Assembly (NCBI RefSeq): GCF_905475465.1
Contig: NC_062249.1
Coordinates: 11,482,501 to 11,546,500, forward strand
Length of the DNA: 64,000 nucleotides
Direction of reading: 5' to 3'
Source: Pieris napi
Taxonomy: Eukaryota > Arthropoda > Insecta > Lepidoptera > Pieridae
How positions within the stretch are numbered: the first letter of the stretch is position 1; every line of letters starts with the position of its first letter. Shown piece by piece: positions 22,750-36,900 of this stretch. The notes beneath the pieces were generated by a model. That model saw only the letters and a list, made by a program, of their open reading frames with translations, searched no databases and was not told the DNA's origin. A program made the translations under genes and the position numbers.

Positions 22750-24340
22750 TTTTCTTAACGTCGAGTTCGAATGGTTGACATTTAGCGCTTAATGAATCCA
22801 ATATGTCAAATCAAATACCTTTTTGGCATACCAGTAAAACTTAGCGCTAAATATTGATCTTACCCTAAAAAGCGGAGCTGACATCACACGTAAATTAAAT
22901 TAATAAAACTTTAGTAATTAAATCTATTATTGCATTGTTTTACAGACGGTGGACAATATTTCTGTGTTGTGGATGACCAGACTCTTCCGATGTACAATGA
23001 AATAACAAACACTTAGTATTTAACCATAAAGTAAAAGAAAACCAAATATACAGTGAAAAACTTGGATAAATTAGTTATTAGTGTGCCTGTGTGCACATGT
23101 GTGCTTCCGATGTGGGCTTCCGACTCCGTACAGTCTCACCTCAAACCAACAAGCAGTCATTTTTCTGTAGCTCTGTAATCGTTTTCTAATTGCAAGTATT
23201 TTGTCATTTTCAGTATATTTATAATTTTGTTGTAAAGGACGGGACCTCTGAACTGGAAGAACCGTTGTCTAATATATGTATATTATATATATATATATAT
23301 ATATATCTAATATAGCTATATATATATATATTATATTATGTCATATTATGTTACGTACTGATAGCACGTTCTTGGCGATCTTTTTGCTATAATTGTATAT
23401 TATCTTGATCTATATAAAACATAATATATATAGACTTTGTCATACGATAAACAAAAGTTAGCTTTCGAGTCGATTTTTTAAAATCTACTTATAATGTTAT
23501 AAATTAAATCTTATTGGCTATAGGCTCTGTATATAAATAAAAGTAAAAACCTTTCATTTCATGCAACTATATCAGAAAACATTACTATTATATTTTATAA
23601 CCTTTATTTTCCAAATAATTAATGACAATGTCATTTTCCACAAAAATATGTCCAAATTCATCGGTTTTTATGACAGTCTTTAATTATTAATCTTTATATA
23701 TGTAGGTGATTGATTAACGTGTCGTATTGAAACAGTGATGTGTTCTTTGAAAAAAATTATAAATCACTTGGCTCGTAATCAGATCGACTTGTTTATAAAA
23801 TTAAAAAATTATCAATCAATTGAACAATTATTTAACTGAAATACTTCACTGATAAGTGGGGCGCTTTCAAATAACTTTTCTTGGAAGTTAGAATGCGTTT
23901 GCCAAGAGTTCAGAGCCATTGCCAGATATTTCGATGTCAATGTTCTCTCATAGTAATTAGGGCCCAAAGGTTCAATAAAATGAACAGAACAACATGGGTA
24001 TGTAGGGCTGAGATAGTCAATAGCTTATTATAGTAAGATTAAAGGCATTGGGAATATAAGGCGATGATAAGCAATTATTGATAAACCACAAGCAGTTTTT
24101 TTACAAATTTTAATTTAATAAACACTTTATTGTGTTATAAATTATACTAACATTTATTAGTTTCTCATGACTTTTTCAAATAGTATTAGTGTTGTAAGGT
24201 CTTTAATACTATAAAGAGAAAGAAAACTCTATAAATGAGCAAGCGCTTGCATTATTCACACTTGTGCTTAATTAAGTGTGAAAGAACAAAATAGTGAAGA
24301 TAAAATGTACGTAATTAGCCTAATTATATATCTACATTAA
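22750..24340. other. Intergenic DNA upstream of Setd3
   Basis: Apart from the AT microsatellite and a small palindrome (ACACTTGTGCTTAATTAAGTGTGA near 24259), nothing was recognised. Confidence 0.4.
23276..23336. repeat. AT microsatellite
   Basis: Almost pure (TA)n with an inverted TAGCTATATA centre. Confidence 0.9.
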
Positions 24341-24345
24341 TTATA

Positions 24346-24661
24346 TAGTCTAGTCGACAAGTTGAAAATGGAACAAAATAGAGATACTGCTCTTAAAATT
24401 ATGTGCGATAGCTCATTGGATCCGGAATGACGTCTAGAAAAATGTGCTAAAAGTGTGTATTAGCACATAAAAAATTGCAAAAGTTATAGACAATTAAAGA
24501 TGAAAAAAAATGGCATTTAGTTTTTTGCCAATATTTAATAAACTATTAATATTTAAGAAATTTTAAATAAAGATTCTGAAAGACGAATTAACATTAAAAT
24601 GGCGGGAATATTTTTTTGCAAATCAATAAAAATATAAATTTTCAATTTGTCGACTAGACTA
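24346..24661. mobile_element. Short relative of the foldback element
   Basis: 316 bp bounded by TAGTCTAGTCGACAAGTTGA and its near-complement TCAATTTGTCGACTAGACTA, with TA on both sides. The first 245 bp match the reverse of 1900-2137. The last 70 bp contain TGGCGGGAATATTTTTTTGC, which matches the inside of the palindrome arm near 1326. It therefore looks like a deletion derivative of the giant foldback. It ends 330 bp before the Setd3 start codon. Confidence 0.85.
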
Positions 24662-24991
24662 TACTGTTAAAACCCGGTTTTGTATAATATACTTGACGGT
24701 GTCTGTTGGATGTATAGTTTACCTGTACTTTCGCTGGACGATGAATGTCAATTGTTACAGAAATTCTTGTTGTCAAGTCAGTTAACTCTTGTCAGATGTC
24801 AGATATCATTTTACATTGATAATTTTACTTGTTATTTTTTACTTTTAATTTGTACGGTATTTGAATAGCTCTCTATTTTTAGATTTTCAATAGTTTTCCC
24901 ACGTTTTGTAAATTACTGAGTATAATTAAACTAATAAATTCAATACCTATTGTTGGGTGCCACATCAGAAAGTCGGAATTATACAGGAATT

Positions 24992-27900
24992 ATGGGCAGA
25001 AAACATCAAAGTAAGCAAAATGAAAAAGAAAATAAATTACATCAACAAAAACGCAAAGAACTGTGCAATTTAGTTGAAAAGTTATTAAATTTAACTACTG
25101 GTTTCTTCGGTACGACTAATCAGAACAAATTATGGGATAATCATAAGGAAATTATACCCATTATCAAAGAAATAATGAGCTATGAGCATAGCTCATGCAA
25201 AGAGCAAAAGAAATCAAGAGAAGAGAACATAGAAAACTATGTCATGTGGTTAAAGAAGCATGAAGTAGAATTTGAAGGTATGTTTAATGAGTATTAAAAT
25301 TAGAAAGTAAAACTTTTATAGTTATATTTATATTCATATATGTAACTTTTAAATATTTAGAACATTGTTCTTTTTTACAAATTAACTAGTCAGAAGTTAG
25401 TAATGAGGGTTTTTGATTGCTAATTGAAATTATTTAAGATGTTTAAGAGAAGTTTGGTTTAGTATTATTTAATATTAATGTGCCTAAATTTGATTTTTTT
25501 AAAATAATGGTACGAACACACTGCTAATACTATTCCTTACTTTATTGTATTATAATTTAATAATTCACTAGCAATAAATGTTGATGCATATGTATTTAGG
25601 GTAAGCAGAAATTATCTTATTTATTTTTAAATGAATTCAGTGAAGAGGTGAAGAGAACATTCTCAGAATATTAATTCTATAGTGCCTCTATGTATCCTCC
25701 AAATTTGGGAAAAAGTTCAATAAAGTTCAATGTCAATGCAATTAATTTTTGTTTTTAATGAAAAGAGAAGAAAGATGATGAGAGATTTAAGAATTTACAC
25801 CATTTTTGTTGCTCCGTTTTCAATAAGTGTAATACTTTTCTTCTCATTCTTACTTTTATATTTCAGGATTGGAAATTGCTGAATTTGAAGGCTATGAATA
25901 TGGACTAAAAGCTTTAAAGTCATTTCCAGAGGATACTCTGCTTTTAACTATTCCCAAACAAGTTATGATGACTGAAATTGATTGTAAAAAGTCTTATTTA
26001 TCTAAATTAATGAAAGATGATGTACTGATGCATAACATGCCCAATGTTACCTTAGCACTTTTCTTGTTGTTTGAAAAAAGTAAATCAGGTGGGTACGGTA
26101 TTATAGAATCAAACACTGTATATGGTCCACAAATAAAGGCCATCAATTCAGTTTCAATCATAAACATTTGTCTATTATTTTGTTATTATTTTTTAATTGT
26201 TATTTAACCAAATAAGTTACCCGCATTTGAACTTATACTTTGGTTATAAATATCTACCACCAAATTAAATCTATTATTTTTGTTCTTCATCCGTCTGACT
26301 CATAGAGCCAAGAAGCCCACTAGGGGCAATAACTGTAGATGAAGATATGCTCTTTATGGCTTTGATTTTCCTTTTATAACCAAAAGCCTAGGCTGAAGCT
26401 TAACATTATAAGTAATAAAGGAATTGAGTTTATTAAGATTGTCAAGATATAAGAAAATCTGTTGCATTTAAATCCAGATATAATTGCTTTTTATTTAATT
26501 TATTTAAAGTCTGATAGGTTTTATATAACATTGTTATATTAATTAAACCAACCTTCTTATTAATTACAGATTCATTTTGGAAACCCTACATTGATACTTT
26601 GCCTGAAACATACTCCACAGTATTATATTTTGATTTAGAAGAATTGGCAGAACTGAAGGTATATTATAAATAATTTAATAAAATTAGATGAAGGGTTTAT
26701 ATAAATACCCTCTCGTTTTATAATAATACATTAATTAAATTATTATTATTCACTTTTGTGATGAGTTAAAACTATTTAAAACTGTGCTTCAATCTTCTAA
26801 TCCAGATATCAATTTCAATTTGAATATAAAACTTTCAACATCAGTGTTATAGTTATTTACAAATTACATCAAATTGTTAAGAGCCAATTCTAACTATTTG
26901 TAAGAAATTGAATTAAAAAACCAGTGGCCCTTTTTAGGTCTGAGCCTCAGATTTCTGTATCTGTTTCGTTATTATTTCTAATAACCAATAGGTGATCACC
27001 CTTTTATGCCTGACACACGCCGTCGCCTTTTTGGGTCTAAGGCAAGAAGGTTTCCTCACAATGTTTTCCTTCACCATACAAATGAGTGCTAAATGAGCAC
27101 ATAGAAAGTCCATTGGCCCACAAGCCAGGGTCAAACCTTTAACCTCATGTCTTGCCAAAATGTCTGGCAGTGTGTTAGAATGAGTCCAATTAAATTGCAT
27201 TTATTATTTAGATGTTATTAAGTCTCATTTTAAAATTAAAATAAATATGAAAATGTTTTCAGCCATCACCAACTTTTGAGTCGTCACTGAAGCTATATAC
27301 AAACATTGCTCGACAGTATTCCTATCTCTGGCACAGGATAAATAAAGCAAACCTACCTGGTTTAAAGAATTTAAAGGAAATATTCACTTTTGAAAATTAT
27401 AGGTAAGTAGACTACATATTTTTGTTATTATTGTAAGTTTAATGAGCAGTTTTCTCTCATTTAAAGAGTCAATTTATAGTTAAAAAAATAGTAGCTACCA
27501 TCTTTCTATTATATATAGGTATTGTTACTATAACTTAAACCTATTTTCAAAGGTATTTTTAATGGAAATTGTTATAAGTAATCTTTTTTTAAATGGCTAT
27601 GTACATACAATAATAAAACAATTATTACTACTTATTTATTAGATGAAGTCTGAAAATACATAGTATTTTATACAAATCTTAACTATTATTGCACTTGCCT
27701 CAATACTGAGTTTATATATTGCCAATAACCATTAAATAATATTAACAACCCCATACTTTCTAAATATAATAAGAAAAATATAATTATTTTCCATAACAAT
27801 AAATTATGCTTAAAATCAGTCTAATCTTATGACAAATGCAACAATGATAATTCGGATGTCCACAAAGCCATAAAATGGGCTAAAGTTCACCAAAACATAT

Positions 27901-30900
27901 ATGATGTAAACATAACTTCGCGAGGGACGTAGATTTAAATTTATTGTTTTTGGTGTACTTGAAATGTTTTACCATTTATTGAAAAGGTTTTCTTAAGGAA
28001 TCCCACATGTACTCCGGTGACTCCGTTCCTGCATGAGTATCTAATGTGTTAATAGAATAAATATTTGATGTTAGCATAGGACTTTTACTACGAGTACTGC
28101 TTCGAATACCCTTTCGGTTCTCAAATATAGGCGAAGGCAGCCTATCGTCATTGATACATTGCTTATTTTCTATAATTTTACTTTGTTGCTTCCATTTAAA
28201 TGCGGCATAGGTTAGCAAAAATAGCACTAATGCTAGACCTATAATACTTGCGGTTACAACAGTCACTGATCTCGTGTTACTTATTGAGTTATAAACTGGA
28301 TGAGCGTGCGTTTCTTCAATTTTATTTAACAAACTAAATTCCAAATCCTCTTTGGATGTATCTACATCATGTGTTTTTAATTTATCTAACTCTTCAAAGA
28401 CAACTACACCGTCGCCTTCCTCATCACCGTCAAGTAATATTTTCTGTAACGTTTCTGATTTTGTTGACACTGAAACGATAGCATGACATAAGTAAAGATG
28501 TAAAACATATATACGTATATTTGGTACCTATGTATTTTACTTACTTCTTGGTTGTAACTCTTCCTGTTCTTGTGATTGATTGTGAAGATGTTTAAATAGT
28601 TCATTCCAGTTGACTACGCCTTCTTCTGAACCCAAAATGCGACCCTCTCTGATTTGTTTTTGTTCATCTTTTCTATCAATTTCAGGCGTAATATATATAT
28701 TATTATCTGGTTTCTCGTTTCCTTCATTCTCATTTACACTTCCATTATTTTTGTTGAAAAGGGACATTATACCCATATTCTCACCGTTCTCATTCACGTT
28801 GTTACCAAAGTCCATGACAACAGGGATATTCATATAATTTGAAGTTTCATCCATTTCTTCTAAATTCGTCTTAGTGTCATGAAGATTCGCTTCCAACAAA
28901 GCTATCAAAGGATATGTTTCCTTTGATATTGGTTCAATGAGTGATTTGGATAGGAAAGGCTCTGGTGGGTTCGGCTCCTTAGACGCATTGTGAAATATGT
29001 CAGCCAAGTGTACATGACTAGAACCACGCTCTCTGTGCTCCACTAATTCATTTAACGTCATGTTTCTTTCCTTAAGTATTCTTGATAGCCTAGCGCGAGC
29101 TGAAAAAAACAATAATTCTTTCAATCATCAAGGTTAAATTAATTAATTAAATTATACAGATAATATTTACTCTTAGAGTCATTTAATATTTCTTCTATTT
29201 CCAATTTTGCTGTTTCTTCTGTTGCAGTTAAATAAGGTTGGATTTTAGGCAGTAATGATGATCTGACATTTTGAGACTTAGTGGTCCTCATCCGACTATG
29301 ATGCCTACTGGCAGCCTCTGTGGGCATAAAATCTTCTAAAGTAGTAAAATCAGTTTCAATATCGGTGTTACTTGTGCTGGGTTGTGTTTTAGCAATAAAT
29401 TCAGATGATGTTTGCATATTGTTCGCGTTAAAGACATCTTTTTGTAATAGGCCAAGAGATTCAGTGGACAAATTCTTTTCTCGCAATCGTTTCTTCTCCA
29501 ATCTATTATTGAGGGCTTGTCTTCGAAGCTCAGACGCGTTAAGCATAGACCTTATATGTGGAATAATTTTTGGCTTTTGCGTAATTGTTACTATCTTCTC
29601 CGTTACAGGCACAGTGGTAGGAACGTCATCTGAATTGAATGTGGTAGAGAACACTTCAGATTCAGGCGCGTCTGTTACTTTATGTTGTGAGAAAGCGTTT
29701 GAATCGTTTATTTCCAAGTCATTTGGGGAAGTTGGTAGAGTGTCTTCTAGGTCTTGTGTGGGTTGAGTAGTTTCTTCAACTAAAACTGTTGTCATTGATA
29801 TTGAACTCTCTGTTTCGTAATTTTGTTTGTTGTCTATTGTAGGTTTAAGCTTCCGAGACTTTGTATTCGATGGCATATATTCTACCCATTCTCTTGACCT
29901 GTGTATATTTCTATTATTTTGATATTTTCTAGTTGTTAAAGCCATAAGATCACGACTTAATTGTCCTTTGTACGTGCCGTTAACGGGTCTCGTACGACGG
30001 CGTAGATTAAATGGAAATCTACGTCTAACATAGGTTTTCGGAGTAGTTGTAATATCCTCAGCGGTATCATTCGAAGACGAAACACTTAGGTTTTCTGTAG
30101 TGGATTTAGATTCAGTTGTATAAATTGTTTCTGTTGTTGTCGTAGCAGGTTCGGGATCATTAGTTTTCTTATATTCATTTATTTGCTTACTTTCTGAATG
30201 TGTAAATGTTGAGTCACTGTCATCTTTATTTTTGGGTATACCTTCAAAGTCGCCTACTTGATTAGTATTTTCACTGTTTTCTTCACGTGATTTAAGCAAC
30301 GACAATGCGTTTACTCTGCCTTGTAATAGATCACTTAGTGACAAGTTGTTTTGTTGCAAAATTTCACTAAGACTTCTCCCGTTTGATCTTTTTAATATCG
30401 CCTTTAACGTCAATGGCGCCAACGGTTCATTATCCTGAAACATAATATTATTTATTGTGTGTTGTTTTTCAAGTGTTGTGTGTAAAACACAAATATTACT
30501 GAAAACAACGATAATTGATATTAGTTTTATTATTTTGGTTACTTCGGTGTAGTATATATATGAGATTTGTGATTTTTGTTAAAAAAAAATTATGTATATA
30601 TTATTACTAAATAATTAATTATGTTTTTTCTGTAACTTGTAAATTAGTTTGTTAATTACTACCAATATACCGTTTTAAATTCTTCTTCGATATATAAAGG
30701 TTTATTTTGTTTATACTCCTCTAGTGATATTTTCTTGCAAAGTGGAATTATTTTATCCATACTCTTAGCTAACCTTCGCGCTTCCGTTTTACGTTTGGTT
30801 TTCAAATTAAAACGGTTCTGAAGATTAATTAACACTAGATTAAATAAAACATTATGAAAAATAACTACAGCTGCTAAATTAGGCTTTTATAATGTATTAA

Positions 30901-33900
30901 TCGTTTCAAGACTAAAGTTCTAGCTTAAAATTCTAATTTTGAGCAATAAAGTAAAGCAATCAAAATCCTGCATGCAAAGAAGTCTAATCACCTGTGTATC
31001 AAATGGTAAATCATCATTTAATAATGTAATTAATATGATAATGTAAAACAAAATACCTGAGCTATCTTGATCAGTGCTTTATTTCTTTCACTTTGCGGTT
31101 TTTTGTTTTTTACTTCTGTAAATGACAAACCGTCCTCTGAACTCTTGATTAGACTTTCTAAAGAGAATTCTGATAAAGATTTGTCATGCTGTAGCATCGG
31201 AGCATTGCTTTCTGGTGAATTTGTTTCAGAAACCACTTCTATTGGAATGTCTGGTGTATCGTCATGATTATCTTCCATATGTTCTTTATTTTCCTGTTCT
31301 ATATTTGTATCGTCTTCGTTGTCAATGGCTTCACTATCCTTGTTCCATACATTTTCGTTGTGAATGGGTTCGGTTTCCTTGTTCCATACATTTTCTTCGT
31401 CTATAGCTTCGCTTGGTCTTAAATGGTCGAATTCGCTTAATCTTGGCCAAGTATCGATAGTGGGAGGTCGTTTTCGTCTATGCCCTCGTCTTCTGACTGG
31501 TCGTTCGACATCAGATTCGTCTCCCCAATCTTTCTGATTATTCCATCTATTTTTACGATTATGTTTTCGACGTCGCTTTGTTTCAGGGGGATCCACAGCG
31601 AATTCAGTGTTTCGGGACTGGATTTTGCTGGATATGTGTCTTTCTTGTGTTAAAAGGTCTGGCTGATCGATTTGTGGCCGACGTTTTCGTTTCCGCATTC
31701 GTCTACGTTTAGGTTCTGCATCTGCATTCCGCCAAGCATCACCTTCGGGTATGCTCGGCAGCATTGGCTCTACTTCCATCGCTCTCCATGTCTGAAAAAA
31801 TATTGAATATTTAATGAGCGTGATAAAACCAGGAGGTTCACCATGACCATAAATAGTTTCTTTTTTCTTTTAATTATTGATTAATATATTATAAAAAAAC
31901 AGCAAGTACAGTAAACACCAAAAAGCACTAAGGGGTTCAACCTTAGAGCTCGAAGGGATACATAGTACACATTTTAAATTTCGTATTAACTAAAGTGTAA
32001 AAAAAATACAATCAACACAAAAAACTAAATGAAAACATTGCAACGTACGTATATATATTATATTACGTAGTATATCTGCATTATATAATACAACTTAATT
32101 TAATCTCATAGACACCAGACCATTTATATAAATAAAATAGTGGGGCAAACGAGTCTGCCATAAGAGACAGCCGCCAAGAGACACACATACCGATTTCACA
32201 GCTAGCTGGTGCGTAAAAGAAAACATGACAATACAAAGAAATTATGTAATAAAAAGAGTACTAAAATTATTTTTAATAAATATTTTGGCTATGTAAGTTT
32301 GCGCATGCCCCAAACGATGCAGGGGTATGTGGGACACATCCCACACTTTTGAGAGACTGGGTGAACAATACCCACTAAAACCACCTCGAGTAGTTCCTAC
32401 AAAGCCGCGTTACAGAGGCTCCGGGGTCGCTACTGGGACCTCAACGGCATGTTACGCTCAAAAACAGCCGATGCAGTATACACTACATAGGAGGTAGGAG
32501 ATGGGCATATCTTCTCCTATTTACTCCGCGTCTTCTAACCCTACGATTCGTCCTAATGCGTTGCCTCTCTCGTTTTGCTGTCTCCTTCTGTAGCCTTGCT
32601 CACAGATGGATACCACTGCATTCCATACCTCATCTGGCGACCATTTTTTGTACAACACAAGGCAGAGCAAGGTCACATCACAGAACAAAGACAATCCTCC
32701 AACGTATGATGTGCAAGATAATACCATAACAATGGCATATACATATTTAGTAACCTTATATAGATGTTATATAAGTAATAAGAGAGATCATGCACCAAAT
32801 ACTCTGGGCATTGTATGCTAATGTTCAAAGTACCTACGTAATGTTGTTTTGTTTGCTTACCTAAAATCCGTTTTGTAGACAAAAACATTATTTATGCTAA
32901 AACTTCATGTAGGGTAATAGAACTTTGTTGAATCCATTTGAATTAGTGTTAATGCACAGTTTTTTTTAAATAGATGTGTCTTTACTAAGACATCATGGAA
33001 CATTACAATCTAGCCTAACTTAAGACTAATAAGTAATTTAAGTCTAACCTAGGATTTTTACATAAGAAAGTGTCCAATAACACTACTTACAGTCTCTATT
33101 AAAAGGAAGTCACTCTGTTCTTGAGTTATATTTTTTTCTTTCACTCACTGTGTATTTAGTACTGACGTGCACTAACACTAATCCACTAATTCAAATGGTT
33201 TTCTCCTTTTAAGTCTTCTTCACTAGGCCAGTGGTGTCAAGGAGTTGAATAGCCTCGACATTCACGTGATGGTGGAGCCTATGTTCGTGGGCTCCAGCAG
33301 TCTTTTTTATTAGTGCACAGTTAAGTGCTAAACAGTGGTAAGTGAAAAAATTTAATACAAAAACAGAGTGTCCCTTAACTGTAAGTAGTGTTTTTATTTC
33401 TTTATTGAAGTTCACCACATCATACATAATAATATATCTACGGTATATGTTACAAGCTATCTTATTTAAAATATATGATAATTTTGGTAAACATAAATGT
33501 TACAAAAACATAAATATACATATATAAAAATAAATCAGTGGCGCTAGAAGCTCTTTAGGTTGGCCTCAGATTTCTGAATCTTTTTTATGATCATTTTTAA
33601 ATCTAATAGGCAAGTAGGTGATCAGCCTCCAGTGTCAGACAAATGCCGTCGACTTTTTGGGTCTAAGACATGTCGGTTTCCTCACGATGTTTTCCTTCAC
33701 CGTTCGAGCAAATGTTAAATGCGCACATAGAGAGTCCCTTGGTGCACAGCCGGGGATCGAACCTACGACCTCAGGTATGAGAGTCGCACGCTCAAGCCAC
33801 TAGGCCAACACTGCTCAAATATACATTTATATAAAATAAAAATACTTGTAATTTATGCTTATTGTTAAGCAAAAAAAAATTACCAGCGAAACAGCGGTTA

Positions 33901-36900
33901 GGTTTAATGCTTTTTTTTTATATTAATCAGCTTACTACTGAATATTTCCAGCTCCGGATAAGTAATATTTAATCCGTTAAGTTAAATATCCTTTTTTATA
34001 AATAAGGTTAGATTTAAATTACTTTTTAGTCTTAAGTTAGGCTAGATCGTAATGTTCCATGATGTCGCAGTGAAGACATGTATTTAAAAAAAATTAATCT
34101 AAGTTTCAGCTGAAGACAATCGAAATTATAAATAATAAATACGTTGTACAACGTGCCATTTAGTATGAAATTATGTATTATGGTTGTATAATAAATGACT
34201 GAAATATAAATAATATTGTCGCAAAAAATATTAGCAAAATACGCAAGATGCTCCGGGCGGAAGTTATGATAAAAACGCTAAAATTTGATGTTATTATCTC
34301 ATCGAAGAAATCCGTTATAAAACATATTTAACATGTATACTACGAAAGTTGAAAGTGGCTCGACCAGTTTGGCGCGAGCTTGCGAGTTTATGATAATTAT
34401 ACGTAATACTATGTAAGTCGAGTCGATAAGTTCCGTACGAATTATAGAAGCTGATATTTTAGTTTGTTTATTTGTTAACTTAAAGTTCTAATTTTATATT
34501 TGGATTTTCTATTTATAAAATAACCATCTTATTACAGTAAAAACCGTTTACGACGACATCGTTTAGAACAACATACCGGTTATATTGACCAAAATTAAAG
34601 TCCCGGCTGAATTCAATTGTATAAGTTTCTTAATAACAACGTCATCAGCGGTTACGACTATCCGTTTTTACGACCCAATATGAGTAGGCCCTTCGATGTC
34701 CCTTTACAGAAATATAAATAAAAACGTATTAAACTAAAGTAGAAGATAAGAAAATTGAGGCCCCTGAATCTATGTCTATCTATATTTTTTATAGATACAA
34801 ATGCTCAACCACAAACCATGAAATTGTACAAAATATCCACCAAAAACATTCGGAACTTTCAAAATCAATGATCATTAAAATCACTTTAAGAAGTACAAAA
34901 CGTCCATATTTTGTTACTACAGTAACTACTACAGATATGACACAATAAAATTCTATGTTAGGTAATCTTTTTACTTCGCTTTAATTCTCAAATAAATGTA
35001 TAAAATAATATCGTCAGAATAACGAAATCAATTTAACTTTCAAAGAACGGCTGAACTTTCTCGAGTAATGTTTCGCTGCATAATCTCGATTTATTATAAC
35101 GCTGATGCCTTTGTAGTGAACATGCAATCATTGCTAAAATTAATAGAAATATTCATAAATTTAAATAAGACTTGCATTTACTAACACAAATAGTTCTATA
35201 ATTATTTATCAATAAGAAAACATGACACATCACAAATATAAGATGTGTAAAAAATATGTTTTATTTATAAAAGTGTTCTTAAATTCAAACTCAAACTCAA
35301 AATATCTTTATTCATGTAGGTAAACAAGTACACTTATGAATTGTCAGAAAGAAGTTAAATTAATTGTAAATTTACATTTACTTTTAATTGTTTCACACAC
35401 AAGGTTTTTGTTGTATAAAAGTATGAGGAGCACAACTAAAAATAAATAATAGTTAAAAAAAACTCAAAAACACGCTTTCAAAGCACATCAAACTAAAAAG
35501 TGAAAAATAATTCCTAATTTAGGCTGCTGGTAATGAACAAAAAATACTGGTATTATTGTGAAAAAGCGTGGGTTTTTCGATAGACGAAAAATATGGCACA
35601 TAGCGCTTTAAAAGCGTGTTTTTTAGTTTTTTAACCTATTATTTATTTTTTAGTTTATTTTTTTTATTTTTTTCATTTTTTTTCGGATTATTGCATTGTC
35701 ATCGATCTTTGACAGGTGCGCAAAAGTTTGAATTAAATCTGTCCGTTAAAAGTGGGTCAAAATCGAGTCCAAAGGAGTCGGTTACATACATACATACAGG
35801 TGAAGCTAATATAAAGCGTGTAATAATAGGCACGAAAATGTAAACAGCAATATAATACATACACAAAAGACAAAACAATTACAATTTTAAAAGGCGCATG
35901 AAAACAGGAAGTGTGTGTTACAGGAATTACAAATGTAGTTAATATTTTTAAAAAACATTGATTTATTAATCAGTTTGCGCATCAAAATAAACATTTGCAC
36001 AGATTATAAATAGCTTCTATAACAAATTCCATCTTGCTTTTAACTACAAAACGTTTTCTAAATTAATTAATTAATAAAGTGTACATAACAATTAGTTAAA
36101 CAAATAAATTGTGGTTACATCATACGTTTAACGTCGCTTTGCTAAATTTCATCAAATTTAATCTATTCAAACGTAGAAAGCCTTTTTCATTCATAAAATT
36201 CGACACTAAGTCGTTCAAATCAGTTGTTTACAGTTAAGTTACGTAAATAGAAAACACTGATTTGCAATTAAATGCCTTAATCAACTTTGGTAAGCTTCAA
36301 ATACCGTACGATTAAAGATTTCTATAATAATATTATAAAGTTTTTTATTTTTGTAACGAATACTGGAAAACTACTGGATTGATTTTAAAAATTATTTCAC
36401 TGGTTGGTAAAATAGGCTTTCATTTATTAAATATTAAAAGAAATACAATTCAACTTTAAAGCGTCGGTTTTTAATTCCGTTAAATCGAAAAATATTGAGT
36501 TTGGAAAAATTTATGTCATTGGAAAAGTTTAGATGTCATTTATTTGCGTTTATTTCCGTTTGGTTTTCGTTTATTTATAACAATAATAATATTTTTTTGT
36601 TAATTATTTTTTTGGCTTTGACGTACATTAATTAACAGTGGCGCTACAACATTTTTAGGTCTCAGATTTCTGTATCTGCTTCATGATCATTTGTCAATCT
36701 GGTGATCATCCTCCCGTGGCTGATACACGCCGTCTACGTCACGTTTCCTCACGTTTCCTTCACCGTACCAGCCAGTGTAAAATTTTTCGAGTGTAGCATT
36801 CGTAATTCAAGAATTATTTAGGTTTAATATCATATTTAATCTTTATTATTAAAACTAAATATTATTAACACATTTATTTACACTTCGTTGCATACAGAAA

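Noticed and set aside
24680..24868. 62-codon + strand frame upstream of Setd3
   Set aside because: No family, and it would lie in the 5' region of Setd3. Considered as an upstream exon but lacks fitting splice signals.
29320..29766. 148-codon + strand frame
   Set aside because: Antisense shadow of exon 4 of the nested membrane-protein gene.
33209..33427. Possible exon ending LLDTTGLVKKT on the - strand
   Set aside because: Looked like a conserved peptide but no family is recognised and it lies inside a TIR element. Mentioned only as element content.
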